Shown: positions 57,918 through 64,000 of the stretch, piece after piece
Numbering within the stretch: the first letter of the stretch is position 1
How the letters are laid out: every line of letters begins with the position of its first letter
Assembly (NCBI GenBank): GCA_035578175.1
Contig: JAQMRL010000007.1
Span: 53,187,875 to 53,251,874, forward strand
Direction of reading: 5' to 3'
Source of the DNA: Catonia carolina
Taxonomy: Eukaryota; Arthropoda; Insecta; Hemiptera; Achilidae
Length of the DNA stretch: 64,000 nucleotides
Translations under genes and position numbers: made by a program
The notes under the pieces: generated by a model
The model's input: the letters and a program-made list of their open reading frames with translations, nothing else
What the model was told of the DNA's origin: nothing
Database searches by the model: none

Positions 57918-58574
57918 AAGTTTCAAAGGAAGTTTTGTTATTTATAAACAACCAGATCCCGAAAGAACCCGAAATAGTCGTCAAATTATATTATTTTATG
58001 TGAAAATAAGTTTATTTATTTATTTAATTATTTTTACAAGATCTGATGGGCTATTAAAAAAATCGGTTTTAATATCGGTTAACATCATACAAAAATAACA
58101 AGTACCAATAAATAAAATGATACAGAAATAAAATGGCAAAAAGAATAATACAGATTTCCCACAGAATTACTGGATGGCACATAACCATTAATTTACAATT
58201 ATTAAATAATAATAGCGGTATTCAATATAAAATTAACCGTTACATTCAATTTTAATTGGTGAATTGCTGTATTCTTTTTAATTAACAATAAATAAACCTC
58301 CAATTAATATACCTCAATTAAAATACTGTTTTAAGTTGCTTGAGATGTATTCATAATTACCATAATTTTATACTCACATTACTTCATCGATAAAAATGTT
58401 CGACAAACTCGTGATAACTCTATGGGTACGCTTAAAGCAGTGGGTCATTTAACTCACAAAAATTCCTGTTTTAATGCAGTATTTATTACAAATATTTGCT
58501 TTAGTATTGGTTGACCACTTACAATTTAAAAGTTAATTTTAAATTTTGAAAAAAATTATGATTGGTAATTTTTT

Positions 58575-59594
58575 ACTTTCTCTTGCCTGTATGAATATAT
58601 AGGAAGGAAAGTATTGTTTTCATGTCGATTTTTCGAAATCGAGTTTTCACCGGATCTATACGTTTTCAGACCCCCTGAACCCAAAAAACATGTTTTTTAG
58701 CGATTGCTCTGTGTGTGTGTGAGTGTGTGTGTGTGTGTGTGTGTGCGTGCGCGCGTATGCGTGTGCGTGTGTGTGCGCACGCGCGCGCGTGTGAGTGTGT
58801 GTGTGTGTGTGTGTGTCTGTGTCTGTGTGTGAACAGAATATCTCAAGAACGGAACATCGTACGAACTTGAAACTTGAAACTTAAGTTACATACCACTACC
58901 GGACCCGACACGAACATTTTCATCAAAATCGGTCAACCGGAAGTAGTAGTTTATTCGTATAATTTTTCACTTTTTTGCGATTTTCTCAAAAACTGGCCCT
59001 ACGATTTTTTTTTAAAAATCGCCTGGTTTACTAAATTTTATATTCTCTACAAGATATGGTAGACGCCATGTTTGCTGAAATTCTGCGTGAGGCTGTTTTT
59101 ACGTAAAAATATTTTCTTTTTAAGATTGCGGCTTTAATATGCATTTGACCGCAAACGTTATATAATAAAAGTTGTAGAGAATGTAAAATTCTACAACTTT
59201 TATTTCAAACATTTGTTTGTATAACGCTTAGTTTAGCGGTAATTAGCAATTTTCTGTTTCTTTCTCACGAAAACGTGTGAAAAATCTATTTTTTTTAAGA
59301 TTTCGGCCTTAGAATGCATTTTACGACAAAAGTGTATAAAAATAAAATTTATAGGAAATTAAGAGATCTACAACTTTCATTTTAAGCATTTTTTTGTATA
59401 GTGCCTAGTTTAGCGTGAATGAGCGATTTTCCGTATTTTTAAGCTAAACTGAGGTCGATTTTAATTTTGCGTATTTCACTAATGTTTTTTGAGGTTAGTT
59501 TTTTGTACATTGCTAATGTTTTAATACTAATGTTAGGTTTATTGTTAACTATTTGCATTGGCAAGAGAAAGTTGTGTGAGTGTTTCACACCAGA
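58575..59594 (+). mobile_element. Family B (HINE-like) element, copy B9
   Basis: Intact copy of 1.02 kb with all hallmarks. Its microsatellite (about 58710-58830) is the longest in the window and mixes GT with CG-rich stretches. It is followed after six T by the next copy, head to tail. Confidence 0.92.
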
Positions 59595-59600
59595 TTTTTT

Positions 59601-60342
59601 ACTTTCTCTTGCCTATATGAATATATAGGAAGGAAAGTATTGTTTTCATGTCGATTTTAAGAAATAGAGTTTTCACCGGATCTATACGTTTTCAGACCCC
59701 CTGAACCCAAAAAACATGTTTTTAGCGATTTGTCTGTGTGTGTGTGTGCGCGCGCGTGCGCGTGTGTGCGTGTGCGCGCGCGTGTGTGTGCGCGCGCGTG
59801 TGTGTGTCTGTGTGTGAACAGAATATCTCAAGAACGGAACAACGTACGGACTTCAAACTTGAAACTTAAGTTACATACTACTACCGGACCGGACACGAAC
59901 ATTTTCATCAAAATCGGTCAACCGGAAGTAGTAGTTTATTCGTATAATTTTTCACTTTTTTGCGATTTTCTCAAAAACTGGTCCTACGATTTTTTTTAAA
60001 AATCGCCTGGTTTACTCAATTTTATATTCTCTACAAGATAGGGTAGGCGTCATGTTAGCTGAAATTCTTGGTGAGGCCGTTTTCACGTAAAAACAAAGTT
60101 TTTTTAAGATTACGGCTTTAATATGCAATTTAGCGAAAAAATTTATATAATAAAAGTTGTAGAAAATTTAAAAACCTACAACTTTTATTTCAATCATTTT
60201 TACTTTCTCTTGCCTATATGAATATATAGGAAGGAAAGTATTGTTTTCATGTCGATTTTTGGAAATCGAGTTTTCACCGGATCTATACGTTTTCAGACCC
60301 CCTGAACCCAAAAAACATGTTTTTAGCGATTGGTCTGTGTGT

Positions 60343-60379
<37 letters not shown>

Positions 60380-61561
60380 TGTGTGTGAACAGAATATCTC
60401 AAGAACGGAACATCGTACGAACTTGAAACTTGAAACTTAAGTTACATACCACTACCGGACGCGACACGAACATTTTCATCAAAATCGGTCAACCGGAAGT
60501 AGTAGTTTATTCGTATAATTTTTCAGTTTTTTGCGATTTTCTCAAAAACTGGATCTACGATTTTTTTTAAAATCGCCTATTTTACTCAATTTATTATTCT
60601 CTACAAGATAGGGTAGGCGCCATGTTTGCTGAAATTCTCGGTGAGGCTGTTTTCACGTAAAAACGTTGTTTTTTTAAGATTACGGCTTTAATATAAATTT
60701 TAGCGCAAAAACTTATTTAATAAAAGTTGTAGAGAATTTAAAAACCTACAACTTCTGTTTCAAACATTTTTTTGTATAACGCTTAGTTTAGCGGTAATTT
60801 GCGATTTTCTGTTTTTTTCTCACGAAAACGTGAGAAAAATCGATTTTTTTAACATTTCGGTCTTAGTATGCATTTTACGATAAAAGTGTATATAATTAAA
60901 TTTATAGAAAATTAAAAGATCTACAACTTTTGTTTAGAGCATTTTTCTCTACAGAGCCTAGTTTAGCGTGAAAGCGTGTTTTTCCGTATTTTTAAGCCAA
61001 ACTGAGTTCGATTGTCATTTTGCGTCATTCACTCATGATTAAAATAAGGTTATGTTTTTGAGGTTAGTTTTTGTTCATTTCTAATGTTTTAATACTAATG
61101 TTAGGTTTATTGTTAATTATTTGCATTGGCAAGAGAAAGTTGTGTGAGTGTTTCACACCAGATTTTTTTGTATAACGCTTAGTTTAGCAGTAATTAGCAA
61201 TTTTCTGTTTTTTTCTCACGAAAACGTGTGAAAAATCGATTTTTTTAAAGATTTCGGCCTTAGAATGCATTTTATAATAAAAGTGTATATAATTAAATTT
61301 ATAGAAAATTAAAAGATCTGCAACTTTTATTTAAAACATTTTTCTCTACAGAGCCTAGTTTAGCGTGAAAGAGTGATTTTCCATATTTTTAAGCCAAACT
61401 GAGTTCGATTTTGATTTTGCGTCTTTCACTCATGATTAAAATAAGGTTATGTTTATTGAGGTTAGTTTTTTGTTTATTTCTAATGTTTTATTACTAATAT
61501 TAGGTTTATTGTTATTTATTTATATTGGCAAGAGAAATTTGTGTGAGTGTTTCACACCAGA
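59601..61561 (+). mobile_element. Family B (HINE-like) element, copy B10, split by B11
   Basis: The 5' half is 59601 to about 60201 and the 3' half is about 61163-61561. Between them lies a complete second copy (60202-61162). The two halves rejoin at the consensus word CATTTTTTTGTATAACGC, so B11 inserted into that T-run. A tRNA-derived SINE1 follows immediately at the 3' end. Confidence 0.9.
60202..61162 (+). mobile_element. Family B (HINE-like) element, copy B11, nested in B10
   Basis: Complete 961-bp copy with ACTTTCTCTTGCC at the left, GT microsatellite at 60334-60387, GGCAAGAGAAAGT, stem-loop and CAGA at the right. It lies in a T-run of the older copy and is close to consensus, so the family has been active more than once. 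Confidence 0.92.
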
Positions 61562-61736
61562 TTTTTTTTTTTTTTTGTTTAACGTCCGACTGTTCTGCAA
61601 TTACTGCTAATCCAGACGGTGAAGGATGATATGATTTTTTGTAACGTATGAAAATATGCCGTGCCTGAACGGGATTCGAAGCCAAGACCGCATGATGAGA
61701 GGCGAGCACGTTACCAACTACGCCAATGCGGCCGGC
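61562..61736 (-). repeat. tRNA-derived SINE1, full-length
   Basis: Minus-strand copy. A T-run joins the T-run at the end of B10; then come complements of the tail (AACGTCCGACTGTTCTGCAA), of the B box (mutated here to GGCTTCGAATCCC) and of the head GCCGGCCGCATTGGCGTAG. The sequence matches 17638-17807 in the opposite orientation. Confidence 0.88.
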
Positions 61737-62860
61737 AAATAAAATTGAAGTCATATTTTATTTTATTTGGCGTTTGGGATGGTCAATTTTTCCAACTATC
61801 CTACTCGTATCCATCGATTCTATTGTTTCCCAAAATTTTTACTGTCTCCTGCCCGATATGAAATACAGGCATCCCTTGATTAATTAACGCGGTTAATTCG
61901 TTCCACTAAATCAGCACGCAATTCAAAACCGCGTAAATAAAGACCGCGTTTCCCATAAGATGAGATTGCAATAGGCTTACTAATACCTATGCAGTGACTC
62001 GTGCTACTGCAACGATAAAAATAATTTTAAAACGTTGGTTTGGCTCTAACACAGTGTTATTTAAATTAAAATTACAAAAATATTACATATCAAGCACAAA
62101 TAATAATGAAAATACAGATTCTAATTACAACTACAAAAATCACGTACTCTACAGTGTTGTATCTTTTCTATTTTATTTTAATTATTTTTACCTTTTTAAA
62201 TTACTTTAATAGTTCTCGAAAATTTAAACTAGTAGAAACGATTGATTTTATTTTGATTCTTTTACTGTATTCCAGTATCGCGGAGAAATTGTTAGAAGAA
62301 TCTCTATTGTTTGGGAAATTATCAGGCCGCAAGTATAAAAACAATTAGCACCTTTGTAGTGATTCAGTCAGTAATTGAATTGTGAATGGAAAATGTTGTC
62401 GATTCGTTCGAAATACTGTCGTTACCGGACCGGTTCAAAATTACGTTAATAGGGCGTGCGTACAGGTGGTAGCAAGGACAATTATTGTTTGATTGTTAAG
62501 TGACTCACTTATAGTCAAGTTTAGTTTAAGGATAAGTATTGTAATTTATTTATTTTATGTAATCTAGTCGTGTTTGTTAGTATATCTAAGTTTATTAATT
62601 AATTGTGTCAATAAATAATCGTTTTAAGTTTACGGAGGTCTGTTTATTTATTTAATATACACAGATCCCGAACGAATCTCGGCTTAGGTGTTACAGTATT
62701 TACGAACATAAAATAACATAAATTTTCTGAGAGTCCGTGCACGATTACAATGATACGTTGGTATGACGTATGCTGTTATTTTTTCATTATCATATTTTCA
62801 GGTCAATTTTTAAACAAAGTAATCCAGGCAATAAACCCGTCGCAGTTGGTACCCCGCACA
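61737..62860. other. No gene seen; pogo-like end and possible LTR end
   Basis: CAGGCATCCCTTGATTAATT with AACGCGGTTAATTCGTTCC at about 61866 is typical of a pogo/Tigger-like MITE end. TTTACGGAGGTCTGTTTATT through AGGTGTTACA (62628-62697) resembles 55340-55425 and could be an LTR 3' end. Hydrophobic frames at 61994-62348 are AT-rich noise. Confidence 0.35.
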
Positions 62861-62899
62861 CTGCCGAGGTCGAACGAATCCCTATCAATAAAATTTTAA

Positions 62900-63100
62900 C
62901 GACCTGCAGCGGTTTTGAAGCACTTGAATTTCAACAAACAGCTACAAAGCTACACAGTGGTAGAAGTGGAACGATTACTCTAACGCAATATACACATTAC
63001 AAGCAATTGCGCCCACGCAAAGCGCCATTAGAGGAGTTGCATTAAGTTTGGGGATGAAAAGGTTGCATAAGTTTAGGGTTAAAAATACCAAATGGATGGA
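62900..63100 (+). pseudogene. Possible psq-type helix-turn-helix fragment of a pogo-like transposase
   Basis: One frame reads KWNDYSNAIYTLQAIAPTQS then AIRGVALSLGMKRLHKFRVK. The spacing Trp...Ala-Ile-x3-Leu-Gln...Ile-Arg-x-(Val)-Ala-x3-Gly-(Met/Ile)-(Lys)-Arg is that of psq/CENP-B-type helix-turn-helix domains found in pogo and jerky-like transposases. A stop precedes it, and a different frame is open for 91 codons over the same bases (62770-63045). That longer frame has no recognisable domain, so which one is the relic is uncertain. Confidence 0.35.
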
Positions 63101-64000
63101 TAGACTGTGGTAGTTAAACAACTTTTATGAATATAGCAACAGAAGGGTAAATCACGAAAAAGTAATTAGGACTATTACATGTATTCAAAAGGACGCAGAT
63201 CAGTTACCCAAATGTGGGGTAGGAATTTATTAGACAATAAAAAAATATAATAAATAGATAATCAAACGTCATAACCAACGGACCAAGTTAAAACTCATAA
63301 AAATTACATGTTAGTAAAGGTTTCAAACACAACGTTGAACAAAAAAAATTATACAAACTAAAGTTCGAAAACTAAAAACTTATTTCACTTCGATAAATTG
63401 ATTTTTGACACCAATTCTGAAATTTAGGTGGCCGAACCGGTACATGGCAGCCTACCCCGAGATGAAAATTAGTATTTTCGGGTCGGATTTTTATCGTAAG
63501 GACTCGAGACACGGGCTCGGGAGTGACGCTGTCGTTTTCTACGCCTAAAAATCTACAAAACCCCAAATCTCCAAAAGAATCGGCCAACAGCTGACGGTTT
63601 ACAGATTTTCCAAAACAGTAGTCTATATAATTTTATCGAACATTAAGAAAACACCCATACGACTCCACCAATTATTATTCTTGGAGACTAAAAATCGATT
63701 AAGTAAGGGATTTACTTTGTATAACTAAAAAAGAACCGTTTTATGAAAAGAAACCGCTTTTTTCTATTCCCTGAATTAATCTGGTGATTTGTGAAAAATA
63801 ACAACCGGGATCAGTACAGTGAGAGCTCAGGCCGAAGTCGACCCAAGAAAACGGACCCTTATCTTTTTAAATATTATACAGATTTCTGTAACTTTCCAAA
63901 GACCTGAAATTCTGAAGTGTTTTTTAAAGTGGTATCCAGAGAAAGTAAGGTATGGTATGTAACCGGGTAAAACAGTATATAAGTTTATCAGACGGATCAC
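63101..64000. other. Unassigned
   Basis: GC-richer patch at about 63415-63600 with a 71-codon minus-strand frame (MADSFGDLGFCRFLGVENDS...). It shows no motif I know, and words such as GCCGAACCGGTACATGG resemble dispersed-repeat vocabulary, so I do not call a gene. The remainder is AT-rich and featureless to the window edge. Confidence 0.3.

Noticed and set aside
63372..63587. GC-richer minus-strand frame MADSFGDLGFCRF...
   Set aside because: No splice or start context, no recognised domain, and the words look like dispersed-repeat sequence.

Overview
This is an AT-rich piece of an animal nuclear genome, most likely an insect and possibly a hemipteran (order is an inference). It has spliced exons with canonical GT/AG sites, no operon-like gene packing, and dense interspersed repeats: SINEs, jockey-like, RTE-like and Penelope-like retroelements, mariner, hAT and Helitron remnants, and fold-back MITEs. 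Almost every open frame over 60 codons is a repeat shadow or a decayed transposon gene.

The best host gene lies on the minus strand in the first 13.4 kb. Three exons (13430-13259, 7814-7636, 2563-2357) have proper acceptors and donors, and their split codons join in phase to give about 185 cysteine-rich residues. They resemble the insect extracellular proteins grouped under Pfam DUF7043/DUF7044, recalled without a search. The first exon (signal peptide) and the 3' part are not seen. The two full introns (about 5.4 and 5.1 kb), and what is visible of the next, are full of repeats, including a 1-kb near-perfect fold-back element starting about 40 bp past the last visible donor. A second possible host exon, on the plus strand, is at 50299-50439.

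The rest is a transposon landscape. (A) A SINE-like retroposon of about 390-400 bp is present in 12 copies, ten with clear 10-13 bp target duplications, a CAA-rich tail and a 3' end made of short hairpins. (B) A family of about 0.92-1.03 kb has 13-nt subterminal inverted repeats, an internal GT/CA microsatellite, a 3' stem-loop and insertion into T-runs; it fits Helentron-associated (HINE/DINE-1-like) elements. It has eight good copies, including a nest at 58.6-61.6 kb, plus several old ones. (C) tRNA-derived SINEs belong to at least two families. (D) Degraded retrotransposon genes: three jockey-like, several RTE-like, one Penelope-like. (E) DNA transposons: an internally deleted mariner, a Helitron that keeps its first codons, a TA-flanked 1.1-kb TIR element with a 36-bp palindrome, hAT pieces and pogo-like ends.

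Insertion order can be read in several places: SINE A inside a tandem array, an RTE fragment inside element B, B inside B, and Penelope sequence inside an old B. Outside the minus-strand gene nothing suggests cooperating genes; the window reads as gene introns followed by gene-poor, transposon-rich DNA.
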